A stretch of 64,000 nt of DNA, from NCBI RefSeq assembly GCF_021556435.1, contig NZ_JAKGCU010000014.1, forward strand, positions 62,001-126,000, written 5' to 3'. This document shows, one piece after another, positions 1 through 11,334 of the stretch (position 1 is its first letter; every line of letters begins with the position of its first letter). This DNA comes from Gordonia tangerina (lineage in GTDB: Bacteria > Actinomycetota > Actinomycetes > Mycobacteriales > Mycobacteriaceae). Both the position numbers and the translations under genes were made by a program. Below the pieces are notes generated by a model, which saw only the letters and a list, made by a program, of their open reading frames with translations, was not told where the DNA came from and did no database searches.

Positions 1-1
1 G

Positions 2-3000
2 CCGATCCAGCGGATCATGGAACCGGATCGCGAGTTGAGCGCGCACCTCATCCGCGTGCTCGATGACGTGGCACCCGACAGCGGGTCGGTCGAGCAGGCG
101 TTGATCGCCGCCGCCCTCACCGAACCGATCGATCTGAGCACCGACCTGCCCGTGCGGCTGCTGGTACACGCCGTCGACGCCGCCACTACGACGGTGCTGC
201 TGATGGTCCATCACGTCGCGGCCGACGGATGGTCGCTACGCATCCTGGCGCGCGATCTGACGGATGCCTACACCGCACGGCTCGGTGGGCTGGCGCCCGA
301 ATGGGCGCCGCTGCCACTGCAGTATGCCGACCACGTACTGCGTACCGACGCGCGACTCGGCGAGGTCGACGACGACACATCCTTGGTGTCCGAGCACTTG
401 CGCTACTGGCGGTCGGTGTTGGCCGGTGCGCCCGCGTTGTCGGTGCCCGAGGCGGATTCGGATGCGCAAGCGGGACCGACTGGCGCGGTGGAACGGACGG
501 CGCTCGACCCCGCGATCTGGCAGCGTGTCGCCGATCTGGCCGATCGCCATCACACCACCGCGTTCGCGGTGTTGCACGCGGCGTTGGCCGTCACGCTGGC
601 CCGCTCCGGCGCAGGCCGCGACATCGTGATCGGCACCCCGACCGCAGGCCGATGGGAGCCCGACGTCGCGGACCTGATCGGCATGTTCGTCTCGTTGGTG
701 GCCCTGCGCAGTGACGTCGACGAGGCCGGCAATTTCGCTGCCGTGGTGGATCAATCGCGCGATCAGATCGTGTCGGCTATCGAGCATGCGGCCGTCGATG
801 TGGAGCAGGTCGTCGACGACCTGGGGCGCTCGCGCGGCGACGGGCGTCACCCGCTGATCCAGGTGACATTCACCGTCGACGGTGCCGAGCACCCGGCTGC
901 CGACCTCGAATCTGTTGCTCCGCAACGTCTGGACGTGCCGATGGCACGATTCGATCTGGAGTTCACCGCATTCGCCGGCGAAACCGGGGCGCCTGCCCTC
1001 GAACTCGTCTACCGGCCCGACGTGTATCGCGCGGACACCGCGCGCACACTGCTGACCCGATTCGCTACCGCCGTCGCCATGTTCACCGCAGTCCCGGACG
1101 CGACCTTGCGGACCGTCGAAATCCTCACCGCGCAGGAACGACGCGCACTCGACGGCGCCGCCGGACCCGCAGCCGCCACGCCGCGGTACCTGGCCGAGAT
1201 CCTTAACACACCCGGTCACCGCCTGGTCGGCTGCGACCCGTGCGCGTCCGACCCGACGGTGCTGCGGGAGCTGGGCGAGGATGAACTGCGTTGCGCAACC
1301 GACGAACTCGCTGCGCGTCTGCGGGCGGCGGGTGCCGGACCGGAGGTCGTGGTCGCGCTGTACCTGAGCCGTTCGATCCGCTTCTACACCGCGCTGCGAG
1401 CGGTGGCGTCCACCGGCGCGGCGTTCGTGCCGATCGACCCGCGCCAGCCCGACGACCGGGTCGCGTTCATGCTGCAAGACTCGGGAGCGGCCATCGTCGT
1501 CACCACCTCCCAGCAGCGGGATCGCTGCGCCGCAGAGACATTGGCCGGTGTCAGCGAGGTGATCGAACTCGACACCGTGGCATCGCGCCGGTCGTCGCAG
1601 CCGCCGACCCCGGTCCGGCGACATGTCGACCAGCTCGCCTACCTGATCTACACCTCCGGGTCCACCGGACGGCCGAAAGCGGTCGCGGTCACCCATCGCG
1701 GACTGTCGGCATTCGTCGCCGAGCAGCGCCGCTACGGTGTCAGGGCCGACAGCCGGGTACTGCATTTCGCGTCCCCGGGGTTCGATGCGGCCATCCTGGA
1801 ACTGCTCCTCGCCGCCGACGCCGGCGCGACGTCGGTCATCGCGCCGACGGATGTTTACGGGGCCGAGGACCTGCGCGGTGTCCTCCACGAGCAGCAGGTG
1901 ACACACGCCTTCCTCACCCCCGGTGCACTCGACACGATCGAGATACCGGTGGTCGACGCGATTGCCCAGGACCCCCTACCGCGCCTCGAGGTGCTGATCG
2001 TCGGCGGTGACGCCTGCGCACCGGCCACCGCGAACCGTTGGATCGCGTTGGGCAAGAGATTCTTCAACGCCTACGGCCCCACCGAGTCGACCATCATGGC
2101 CACCGCGGCGGGTCCGCTGCCGCCGGTGTCGGGTGCGGCAGTGCCCATCGGCCGGGAGATCGCAGGCACCGCCGCGCGGGTACTCTCGCCGAGCCTGACC
2201 CGATCCGCGCCCGGGGTGACCGGCGAACTGTATGTCTCGGGTCAGGGGTTGGCCCGCGGCTATCACGGACGGCCGGGTCTGACGGCCGCCACCTTCGTGG
2301 CCGACCCGGACGGTCCGCCCGGGTCACGGCGCTACCGAACCGGCGACCTCGTCCGCCAGGTAGCCGATCCCGCCGGCAAGCTCACGCTGATCCACCACGG
2401 ACGCAGTGACTTCCAGATCAAGATCCGCGGACATCGGGTGGAACTCGGCGAGGTGGAAGCCGCCGTGCGGTCGTATCCGGGCGTCGGTGCCGCCGTCGCC
2501 GTCGGCCGCCCCGGGCCGGCCGACGCGCTCGCCCTCGTTGCGTACGTGGAGCCGGCGCGATCGCAGCCGTTCGACCGGATCGCACTGATGGCCCACCTGC
2601 GGTCGCGGTTGCCGGCGTACGCGGTGCCGTCCTCGATCACCGAAGTCGATGCGCTGCCGCTGACGGCAGCGGGCAAGATCGACCGTCGTGCGCTGCCCGA
2701 GCCGCACTTCGATGTCGTGGAGCATGCGGCGGCCGCCACCACCCGCGAGGAAGTGGTGGTCGCCGCGTTCGCCGAGGTACTCCGACTCGAACGTCTCGGC
2801 GTGCTGGACAACTTCTTCGAGGTCGGCGGTGATTCATTGTCGGCCACCCGGGTGGTGTCGCGGCTGCGGGGCGTCACCGGGCGTGACATCGCGGTTCGTG
2901 ACCTGTTCGACGCGCCCACCGCCCGCGAACTCGCCCGGCGAATCGGGCGGGCGCAAGCAGGCACCACCCCGGCGCTCGGTTCACTGCCGCGGCCCGCGAC

Positions 3001-6000
3001 GATTCCGCTGTCCCCGGCGCAGCAACGGATGTGGTTCCTCAACCGGTTCGACCCGTCGGCGGCCACCGAGAACATCCCGATCATCCTGCGGCTCACCGGA
3101 ACGATGGAGCACAAGGCGTTCGCGGCGGCGCTGGGCGATCTCGTCGAGCGTCATGAGGCGCTGCGCACGATGTATCCGGCGGACACCGAGGGTCACCCGT
3201 ACCAGGTGATCCTGTCGCCGACCGACGTTCCGGTGAAGTTGGCACCGCAGCTCGTCGGTGCCGCTGCCCTGCCCGACGTGCTGCGATCGGTGATGCGCAC
3301 CGAGTTCGATGTCACCGCCGAGCCGCCGATCCGCGCGGAACTGTTCTCCGTGGAGGGTCCGGCCGCCGCGGCCGCCGAACACATCTTCGCCCTGGTGTTG
3401 CACCACATCAGCGCCGACGGCCTGTCCGTCGTCGGCCTCGCGACCGAGCTGTCGGATGCCTACCGTGCCCGACTGTCGGGGGTCGCACCCGAATTCGTGC
3501 CCCTGGCCGTGCAGTACGCGGACTTCGCGATCTGGCAGCAGGCGTTGTTGGCCGACGGTGACGGGCGCGCCGCCACCGAACTCGCCTATTGGCAGGACCG
3601 GCTGGCCGATGCCCCACCGGTGATCGACCTGCCGACCGACCGGCCACGGCCTGCGCAGCGAAGCGGGATCGGCGCCCGGGTCGACTTCGACCTCGACGCG
3701 GATCTGCATGCCCGCATGCTCGACCATGCGCAGCGACACTCGGCGAGTGCATTCATGGTGGCGCACACGGCGTTGGCCGTGCTGCTCGGCCGGCTCGGCG
3801 CCAACCGGGATGTGGTGATCGGCACCCCGGTGGCCGGGCGGGAGGACGAACGCCTGGAACGGGTGGTGGGCATGTTCGTCAACATGCTCGCGTTGCGCAC
3901 CCAGATTCCCGCGGACGCCACCGGAGCAGAAGCGCTGGCGATCGCGCGTGACGCGGATCTGGCCGCGTTCTCCCGCACCACATTGCCGTTCGACCGCGTC
4001 GTCGACGGCCTCGACCTGACCCGCACCGCCGCCCGCCACCCGGTGTTCCAGGTGGCGCTGTCGTTCCAGAACATCGGGCGTCTCGCGATCGAGCTGCCGG
4101 AGCTGACGATCGAGGCCATCGACGAGGACAACGGTCTGGCCGAGTTCGATCTGCACCTCACCCTGGTCGAACGTTGGGACGGCGCGACCCCCACCGGGCT
4201 CAGTGCGCAGTTGTCCTATGCCACCGAGCTGTTCGACCACTCCACCGCGCTCAACCTGACCCGATGGTTCGTGGCCGTGCTGGACGGGCTGGTGTCCCGA
4301 TCCGATTGCGCTGTCGGTGACCTCGAGATCCTCGACGACACCGAACGCGCAGGGTCGGTGACGGTGCCGGCACGCGATGAAGCGACGCACCCCGTTCGGG
4401 CCGCGCGTTTCGATCTCGCGGAGCTGTTCACCCGCCAGGTGTGCCGCACACCGGATGCGCGCGCGGTGTCGTGGGATGACTCCCACCTCACCTACCGTCA
4501 GTTCCACCGCCGGGTGGCCGCGGTGGCCGACGAACTCGCGCGGCGCGGGGTGGGCCCGGAGGACCGGGTGGCCATCGCCCTGGCACGCGGTATCGATCAG
4601 CTCACCGCGATGTTCGCGGTGGTGACCGTGGGCGGCGCCTACGTTCCTGTGGATCCCGTTCCGGTGGGTACGACCGTGGGCGGTGAACGCGCCCGGATGA
4701 TCGTGGAGTCGGCCGATGCGCTGTTGGTGATCTCCGATGCCTCGGCGGGCGATTCGATGTTCGGCCGTCCGGTGCTCGATCTCACCGAGGTGGGGGATCG
4801 GCATCCGGCCGACGTCGTCGAACCCCCACGGCTGCGGCCGTTGCGACCGGAGAATCCGGCCTACGTGTTGTTCACGTCGGGGTCGACCGGCCGCCCCAAA
4901 GGCGTTGCAGTGTCCTACGGTGCGGTTGCCGAACAACTGCGGTGGATGCAGCAGACCTACGCGCTCGACGAGACCGACGCCGTCATGGTCAAGACAGCCG
5001 CCGGTTTCGACCTGTCGGTGTGGGAGTACTGGTGGGCGCTGCTGTGTGGTGCCCGGCTGGTGATCGCCGAGCCCGGCGTGGAACGCGACGGTCGTGCCCT
5101 GGGCGAAGCCATGGGGCGTTCGGGGGTGACCGTGCTGCCCACGGTGCCGTCGGCATTGTCGATGATGCTCGACGGCGGCCGGTTCCCGGAGTCGGTGCGC
5201 ACTGTCCTGTGTATCGGTGAGGAATTGCCGGCCGCGCTGGTGCGGCGCATGTCGGCGATGTCGTCGGCCGCACTCCACAATCTGTACGGACCCACCGAGG
5301 CAACCGTCAGTGTGACCGCACATCAGGTGGACCCGGAAGCCGAGGCGGATCGGATTCCGATCGGGCGGGCGCAACCGTCGGTGGCGCTGCGCGTCCTCGA
5401 CGCGCGGCTGCATCCGGTGGCTCCGGGGGTCGCGGGTGAGCTGTATCTCGCCGGCGTGCAGCTGGCGCGCGGCTATCACGGCGACCCGGGACGCACGTCG
5501 GCCTCGTTCGTCGCCGATCCGTTCACCGGTGAGCGGATGTATCGCACCGGAGACCTGGTGCGCCGTGACCACAATGGTGAGTTGGAGTATCTCGGACGGA
5601 CCGACCATCAGCTCAAGGTGCACGGCTTCCGCATCGAGCCCGGGGAGATCGAGGCCGCGCTGCGGCGATGTGCAGGCGTCGACGAGGCCGTGGTCGTCAC
5701 GGTGGGAGAGGGCGACGAGGTGCGTCTGGTCGGGTTCGTCGTCGGTTCGAGTCCCGGTGACGTGGTGGGCCGTCAGATTCGTGACATGGTGCCCAGCTAC
5801 ATGATCCCGGAGGTGCATCGGCTCCAAGCGCTGCCGTACACAGCGAACGGCAAGGTCGACCGGCAGGCGTTGCCACAGCCGCCGCGTCCGCGCCGCGAGT
5901 ATGTGGCACCGTCCACGCCGGTGCAGGCTGCAGTGGTGCGGGTGGTGGAATCGGTCACCGGAACCGATCGGGTCGGATTGTCGGACAACTTTTTCGGTGT

Positions 6001-7552
6001 CGGCGGCAACTCGCTGTCGGCGACGCGCGTCGCCGCTGGTCTCGAGACCGACCTCGGGGTGCCGGTGCCGGTTCGCGTGTTGTTCGAATCCGCGGATCTC
6101 GCGGAGTTCTCCGACGCGGTGGCGGCGCTGCTCGAGGCGGGCACCGACGACGATGCGGCGCTGGGGCGGGTCCGGGTCGACGGCCCGGTCGCGCCGATCG
6201 CGCCGGCGCAACGCCGAATCTTCGCGGCGGTCGCCGACGGCGTCGGCGCCGACTGGAATGTGCCGTTCGCGCTGCGGCTGTCCGGGGTGCTGGACGTCGC
6301 GGCGTTGCGCGCGGCGTTGCTCGACGTGGTCGAGCGGCATGAGGCGTTGCGCACGACATATCGCGACACCGATTCGGGGCCGGAACTGGTGGTGACCGAC
6401 ATCGATGACCTGCGTGAGGTGCTGAAGCGGGACCTCGAGCCGGTGCCGGTCGACGATGCGGACAGCGCCCGGGTGATCGACGCGATCGCCTGGTCGCCGT
6501 TGGACTTCGACGGGGTCGCGCCGCTGCGGGTGCGGCTGTTGCGGCTCGATGAGCACACCCACGTGCTGGTGGTGGTGTCCCATCACCTCAATGTCGACGG
6601 TCAGTCGATGTCGCTGCTGACACGTGACATGGTGGTGGCGTTCGCCGCCCGCTGTAACGGTGCGGTACCCGAGCTGCCCGAACCCGGCGTGCGGTTCCGC
6701 GACTACGCGCAGTGGCAGCGCCGCCTGCTGGGCGCACCGACCGCGCCGTCCGAGCACGGGCAGCGTCAACTGGACTACTGGACAGCCAGATTCGCCGACC
6801 GCAGCAACGACTTCCGGCCGCGGTTGCGGACCGATCGTCCTCGACCGGAGCGTTGGAATCCGATGGGGGCGGGGATCGAGTTCGTCGTCGAGGGCTCGGC
6901 GCATGCGACACTCGACGAACTGGCGAAGAGCCGGTCGGTGGCGCTGTTCTCGCTGCTGCAGGCGGCATTCGCGGTGATTCTCGCCGAGGGCGCCGACTCT
7001 CCGGATGTCCATGTGGCGACCGCGAACGCGAACCGTCCGCATCCGGAGCTGGCGGGAGTGGTCGGCAACTTCTCCGAGGATCTGGCGATGCGCCTGGACG
7101 TCGACGATCGGCGCACGATCGGTGAGGTGATCGCCGACGTGCACGAGCAACTGGTGGGCGGGCTGCGGCATCCAGACGTGTCTACGCCGGAACTAACTGC
7201 AGCACTGGGTATCTCGGCCACACCGGGTGAACATCCGCTGTTCCCTGCGACGTTGATCGTGCAGCCGGAGCCGGACGGGTCGGTGGATGCGGAGGTCGAT
7301 CTGGGCGCGGTGCGCGTGCGGCGTGAGCCGATCGAACGCGTGGTGGCCAAACACGAGGTGGAGATCACGATGCGGGAGCGACACGCGGACGGCGTACCGG
7401 CGGGACTGGCCGGGACACTGATGTATCCGACGGCGTTGTTCGATCGGGCTACTGCCGAGACGATGGTCGCCAGTTTCCGCGCGGTACTCGCAGCGCTGGC
7501 CGACCGCGGGGTGTCCATCACGGTCGCCGAGTTGCGGGGGCTGCTTCGGTGA
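2..7552 (+). CDS. Non-ribosomal peptide synthetase, 5'-truncated by window edge (C-A-PCP-C-A-PCP-C)
   Basis: Multimodular NRPS entered mid-gene: the reading frame is open from base 2 and starts inside a condensation domain, so the N-terminus lies upstream. Domains seen: C1 to about base 1130 (HHVAADG near 209); A1 about 1190-2700 (YTSGSTGRPK, NAYGPTE, GKIDRR); PCP1 with GGDSLS, Ser codon 2834-2836; C2 about 2995-4330 (HHISADG near 3401); A2 about 4410-5890 (FTSGSTGRPKG, NLYGPTE, GKVDRQ); PCP2 with GGNSLS, Ser codon 6011-6013; C3 about 6190-7530 (HHLNVDG near 6581). All three C domains keep the HHxxxDG catalytic motif. There is no thioesterase, reductase or PCP after C3, so release is either by the terminal C domain or on another protein. 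Hand-read A-domain codes are DALFIGAIMK (A1) and DLWPLILVSK (A2); I do not recognise the substrates. The following glycosyltransferase start overlaps the stop (GTGA), suggesting a glycosylated peptide product. Function beyond peptide assembly is inference. Confidence 0.93.
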   Translation, partial: PIQRIMEPDRELSAHLIRVLDDVAPDSGSVEQALIAAALTEPIDLSTDLPVRLLVHAVDAATTTVLLMVHHVAADGWSLRILARDLTDAYTARLGGLAPEWAPLPLQYADHVLRTDARLGEVDDDTSLVSEHLRYWRSVLAGAPALSVPEADSDAQAGPTGAVERTALDPAIWQRVADLADRHHTTAFAVLHAALAVTLARSGAGRDIVIGTPTAGRWEPDVADLIGMFVSLVALRSDVDEAGNFAAVVDQSRDQIVSAIEHAAVDVEQVVDDLGRSRGDGRHPLIQVTFTVDGAEHPAADLESVAPQRLDVPMARFDLEFTAFAGETGAPALELVYRPDVYRADTARTLLTRFATAVAMFTAVPDATLRTVEILTAQERRALDGAAGPAAATPRYLAEILNTPGHRLVGCDPCASDPTVLRELGEDELRCATDELAARLRAAGAGPEVVVALYLSRSIRFYTALRAVASTGAAFVPIDPRQPDDRVAFMLQDSGAAIVVTTSQQRDRCAAETLAGVSEVIELDTVASRRSSQPPTPVRRHVDQLAYLIYTSGSTGRPKAVAVTHRGLSAFVAEQRRYGVRADSRVLHFASPGFDAAILELLLAADAGATSVIAPTDVYGAEDLRGVLHEQQVTHAFLTPGALDTIEIPVVDAIAQDPLPRLEVLIVGGDACAPATANRWIALGKRFFNAYGPTESTIMATAAGPLPPVSGAAVPIGREIAGTAARVLSPSLTRSAPGVTGELYVSGQGLARGYHGRPGLTAATFVADPDGPPGSRRYRTGDLVRQVADPAGKLTLIHHGRSDFQIKIRGHRVELGEVEAAVRSYPGVGAAVAVGRPGPADALALVAYVEPARSQPFDRIALMAHLRSRLPAYAVPSSITEVDALPLTAAGKIDRRALPEPHFDVVEHAAAATTREEVVVAAFAEVLRLERLGVLDNFFEVGGDSLSATRVVSRLRGVTGRDIAVRDLFDAPTARELARRIGRAQAGTTPALGSLPRPATIPLSPAQQRMWFLNRFDPSAATENIPIILRLTGTMEHKAFAAALGDLVERHEALRTMYPADTEGHPYQVILSPTDVPVKLAPQLVGAAALPDVLRSVMRTEFDVTAEPPIRAELFSVEGPAAAAAEHIFALVLHHISADGLSVVGLATELSDAYRARLSGVAPEFVPLAVQYADFAIWQQALLADGDGRAATELAYWQDRLADAPPVIDLPTDRPRPAQRSGIGARVDFDLDADLHARMLDHAQRHSASAFMVAHTALAVLLGRLGANRDVVIGTPVAGREDERLERVVGMFVNMLALRTQIPADATGAEALAIARDADLAAFSRTTLPFDRVVDGLDLTRTAARHPVFQVALSFQNIGRLAIELPELTIEAIDEDNGLAEFDLHLTLVERWDGATPTGLSAQLSYATELFDHSTALNLTRWFVAVLDGLVSRSDCAVGDLEILDDTERAGSVTVPARDEATHPVRAARFDLAELFTRQVCRTPDARAVSWDDSHLTYRQFHRRVAAVADELARRGVGPEDRVAIALARGIDQLTAMFAVVTVGGAYVPVDPVPVGTTVGGERARMIVESADALLVISDASAGDSMFGRPVLDLTEVGDRHPADVVEPPRLRPLRPENPAYVLFTSGSTGRPKGVAVSYGAVAEQLRWMQQTYALDETDAVMVKTAAGFDLSVWEYWWALLCGARLVIAEPGVERDGRALGEAMGRSGVTVLPTVPSALSMMLDGGRFPESVRTVLCIGEELPAALVRRMSAMSSAALHNLYGPTEATVSVTAHQVDPEAEADRIPIGRAQPSVALRVLDARLHPVAPGVAGELYLAGVQLARGYHGDPGRTSASFVADPFTGERMYRTGDLVRRDHNGELEYLGRTDHQLKVHGFRIEPGEIEAALRRCAGVDEAVVVTVGEGDEVRLVGFVVGSSPGDVVGRQIRDMVPSYMIPEVHRLQALPYTANGKVDRQALPQPPRPRREYVAPSTPVQAAVVRVVESVTGTDRVGLSDNFFGVGGNSLSATRVAAGLETDLGVPVPVRVLFESADLAEFSDAVAALLEAGTDDDAALGRVRVDGPVAPIAPAQRRIFAAVADGVGADWNVPFALRLSGVLDVAALRAALLDVVERHEALRTTYRDTDSGPELVVTDIDDLREVLKRDLEPVPVDDADSARVIDAIAWSPLDFDGVAPLRVRLLRLDEHTHVLVVVSHHLNVDGQSMSLLTRDMVVAFAARCNGAVPELPEPGVRFRDYAQWQRRLLGAPTAPSEHGQRQLDYWTARFADRSNDFRPRLRTDRPRPERWNPMGAGIEFVVEGSAHATLDELAKSRSVALFSLLQAAFAVILAEGADSPDVHVATANANRPHPELAGVVGNFSEDLAMRLDVDDRRTIGEVIADVHEQLVGGLRHPDVSTPELTAALGISATPGEHPLFPATLIVQPEPDGSVDAEVDLGAVRVRREPIERVVAKHEVEITMRERHADGVPAGLAGTLMYPTALFDRATAETMVASFRAVLAALADRGVSITVAELRGLLR

Positions 7553-8412
7553 ACGCATCGGTGGTGATCGCCGCCTACCGCGGCCTGCCGGATCTCGACG
7601 TCCAACTCGATGCGCTGGCCGCGCAGGACTGTTCGGCGCCGTTCGAGGTGATCCTCAGCGACAACGAGGGCAGCGACGAACTCCGGCGGCACGTGGCCAC
7701 CCATCCTCATCGGCAGCGACTCGATCTGCGCTATGTCGACTCGTCGGCGGTGGCCGGTACCTCCCATGCGCGCAATGTCGGGACCCGTTCGGCACGATAC
7801 GGTTTCATCGCCTATTGCGATCAGGATGACGCGGTGTATCCGGGCTGGTTGCGTGCGCTGCTGGAGGAGGGGCAGCGCTGCGACATCGTCGGCGGACCCC
7901 TGGAGCGCGACACGCTCAACGATCCGGTGGTCGCGGCGTGGCGTGAACTACCCGATCCTGATCGCGCAGCGGTGCTCGCCCGCTTCCTGCCCATCACGTT
8001 CGGTTGCAACCTCGGGGTGCGTCGGGAGGTGTTCGACGCCGTCGGCGGGTGGGACGAGTCGTATCCGACGGCCGGCAGTGACGTCGAGTTCTGCTGGCGG
8101 GTGCAGAAGTCGGGCTACCGTTTCGGCTACGCGCCGGCGGCGATGGTGGCTTACCGGTATCGCACCGGGCTGCGGGAGACCTGGCATCAGGTCGTCGACT
8201 ACGGCCGTGAGGAGGCGCGGACGGCGAAGCAGTTCGGTGCGCCCGGCCGGCAGTGGTGGTGGTTTCCCGTCCATGCGGTCGTGGTGGCCGCGACCGCGCC
8301 GGTGTGGCCGTGGGGTTGGTCGCGTAAGCGCCGCGGCGCGTGGGTGTGGGTGACCGGCAATCTCGTCGGGCGCATCGCGGGCAGCGTGAAGTACCGCGTC
8401 GTGTATCCGTGA
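7549..8412 (+). CDS. Family 2 (GT-A) glycosyltransferase
   Basis: A 287-residue glycosyltransferase. The N-terminus (NASVVIAAYRG) is the beta-strand that starts the GT-A nucleotide-sugar fold. ILSDNEGSD, the SHARNVG segment near residue 80 and the DQDD metal-binding motif near residue 95 are typical of GT2 enzymes. A hydrophobic stretch near residues 240-260 (AVVVAATAPVWPWGW) followed by basic residues suggests membrane association. The GTG start overlaps the NRPS stop by four bases (GTGA), so the two are translationally coupled and probably act on one product, as in glycopeptidolipid-type pathways. Sugar donor and acceptor cannot be read from the sequence. It ends only 5 bp from the convergent site-2 protease gene. 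Confidence 0.85.
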   Translation: MNASVVIAAYRGLPDLDVQLDALAAQDCSAPFEVILSDNEGSDELRRHVATHPHRQRLDLRYVDSSAVAGTSHARNVGTRSARYGFIAYCDQDDAVYPGWLRALLEEGQRCDIVGGPLERDTLNDPVVAAWRELPDPDRAAVLARFLPITFGCNLGVRREVFDAVGGWDESYPTAGSDVEFCWRVQKSGYRFGYAPAAMVAYRYRTGLRETWHQVVDYGREEARTAKQFGAPGRQWWWFPVHAVVVAATAPVWPWGWSRKRRGAWVWVTGNLVGRIAGSVKYRVVYP

Positions 8413-8417
8413 CACTC

Positions 8418-9260
8418 TCATCGCCAGAACACGAACAGATTCCACCCGTAGGACGCGAGGACGCTGGGCACCCCGGACAGGCCGAACAGCCAGTAGACGA
8501 AGTCGAAGAAGGCGCGGTTGAGGAACGGGATGAACAGTAGTGCGAACACGATCAGGAAGCCGTACGGCGCGATCTTCTGCATCGAGAACCGGGTCTGCTC
8601 GGACAGATACGGTTCGATGGCCCCGTAGCCGTCGAAGCCGGGCACCGGCGCGATGTTGAGGACTGCGGCGGTGATCTGCAGGAACGCCAGCATCGACAGG
8701 GCGGCCCACAGATTGAGTCCGTCGGCGAAATACAGGACGTTGTCGCCTGAGCCGAAACCCTGCGATCCGTATGTGCTGGGTTGGGCGAATCTCACCACGA
8801 TCAGCAGGATCGCGCCGAGTGCGGCGTTGGTGAGTGGCCCGGCCAGCGACACCATCGTCCGTTGGGCGCGGGTGAATCCGTGCTGGTGGACGTACACCGC
8901 ACCGCCGGGAAAACCGATGCCACCCAACAGGATGATCAGTAGCGGCAGCCCGATCGACAGCCCGGGGTGGGTGTAGCGCAGCGGGTTGAGGGTGAGATAT
9001 CCGCGCAGTTCGGCGTTGCGGTCGCCGAAGCGGAAGGCGGTTACCGCGTGGGCGAATTCGTGCAGGCACAGCGAGATGACCCAGCCGGCCAGTACCAACA
9101 GCAGGGTGCCGCCGACCGACTCGAGGTTGCGGCCCGGTGCGGAGCCCGCGACCAGCCATCCGCCGGCCGCGGCGGCGACCACCAGACCGAGGAAGACCGG
9201 GCCGGGACGTACCGCGCGGATGATCTCGCGGGTCGTCGGACGCAACGGTGCCGAGGTCAT
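8418..9260 (-). CDS. Site-2 protease family membrane metalloprotease (M50), Rv0359-like
   Basis: A 280-residue multi-pass membrane protein. HEFAH near residue 65 in a hydrophobic helix (VISLCLHEFAHAVTAF) is the zinc-binding HExxH of the M50 intramembrane proteases, and NIAPVPGFDGYGAIEP near residues 210-225 matches the second NxxPxxxxDG metal-ligand motif. About six hydrophobic segments can be seen. The family cleaves transmembrane substrates, but the target of this short PDZ-less type is unknown. Its ATG overlaps the stop of the upstream gene (ATGA), giving a two-gene operon divergent from purA. The same three-gene arrangement is found in M. tuberculosis (Rv0357c purA, Rv0358, Rv0359). Confidence 0.87.
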   Translation of the reverse strand: MTSAPLRPTTREIIRAVRPGPVFLGLVVAAAAGGWLVAGSAPGRNLESVGGTLLLVLAGWVISLCLHEFAHAVTAFRFGDRNAELRGYLTLNPLRYTHPGLSIGLPLLIILLGGIGFPGGAVYVHQHGFTRAQRTMVSLAGPLTNAALGAILLIVVRFAQPSTYGSQGFGSGDNVLYFADGLNLWAALSMLAFLQITAAVLNIAPVPGFDGYGAIEPYLSEQTRFSMQKIAPYGFLIVFALLFIPFLNRAFFDFVYWLFGLSGVPSVLASYGWNLFVFWR

Positions 9261-9913
9261 GGCCGTACCAGGCGCAGGTCGGTGTCGTGCCGGTAGAAGG
9301 TGGATCGCTTGACCACGCGGGGATTCACCACGCCCTCCCTTTCGACGACGATGTTGGTGCCGCCGGTCTGGGCCGCGCGCCCGGTCAGCCAGCGGCCCGG
9401 CAGCAGCAACCGCTCCACCTGGGCGCGCAGGCCGGGCAGGGCAAGGGTGGGTTCGATGAGCACCGAGCGCACCTCGCCACGGAACAGTCGTTCGCTGTCG
9501 ACGTAGGTCTCGCCGTGCAGTTTGGCGCCTTCGGCGCCGAGGTGTCGGGCTCGGCCGAGCAGGACGGTGGCCGCGTCGTCGCGGATCAGCGGTACCGAGG
9601 TCGCCGTGCCGTGTTCGGCGAGTTCCCGCGCTGCCGGTCCGTGCGGTAGGCCGTAGCGTGTGGAGGCGCCGGTGGCCTCCGCCGGTAGCAGGGCCACCTC
9701 CACGTCGAGGCGCTCGGCCAGCATCAACGCGGCCAGCACCTGGGCGAAGAAGGTGTCCGACTCGTCGGCGATGGTCGGGGCGACCCGCTCGGCGACGCGC
9801 GGTTCCACGAGGAGGCGGGTGACCGCGGGGTCGGCCACCGCCGTGGTGACCGCGGTGCGGATGGCGGTCTTGTCGTCGGAGCGGGAGGCCTGCGAAATCA
9901 GCGCAAAAGACAC
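9257..9913 (-). CDS. Conserved actinobacterial protein of unknown function (Rv0358-like)
   Basis: A 218-residue soluble protein without recognisable catalytic motifs, signal peptide or membrane segments. Position and size match Rv0358 of M. tuberculosis, which is likewise divergent from purA and followed by an M50 protease. I chose the GTG at 9913 (protein begins VSFALISQ) because it leaves a normal 79-bp divergent promoter region to purA; longer in-frame starts would run into that region. The stop overlaps the protease ATG, implying co-translation. Conserved pairing with the protease hints at a shared role, but nothing in the sequence defines it. Confidence 0.75.
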   Translation of the reverse strand: MSFALISQASRSDDKTAIRTAVTTAVADPAVTRLLVEPRVAERVAPTIADESDTFFAQVLAALMLAERLDVEVALLPAEATGASTRYGLPHGPAARELAEHGTATSVPLIRDDAATVLLGRARHLGAEGAKLHGETYVDSERLFRGEVRSVLIEPTLALPGLRAQVERLLLPGRWLTGRAAQTGGTNIVVEREGVVNPRVVKRSTFYRHDTDLRLVRP

Positions 9914-9986
9914 TCGAATAGCGTATCGACCCGGGCGAACAAGTAAGGTTGGCCTGTTGTTCACCCGTCCCGACTCGAAGGAGTAA

Positions 9987-11279
<1,293 letters not shown>

Positions 11280-11334
11280 CTGCGTCATCGTGTAGGTGCG
11301 GTATCGGACGTCGAGTAACCGTCGAGGGGGCGGG

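Noticed and set aside
6011..6013. PCP2 GGNSL instead of GGDSL as an inactive carrier
   Set aside because: The phosphopantetheine Ser is intact and Asn at this position occurs in working carriers.
2981..7171. Very long open frame antisense to the NRPS
   Set aside because: High-GC codon usage opens the antisense frame; the translation is His/Arg/Gln-rich without any domain, while the sense frame has complete NRPS motifs.
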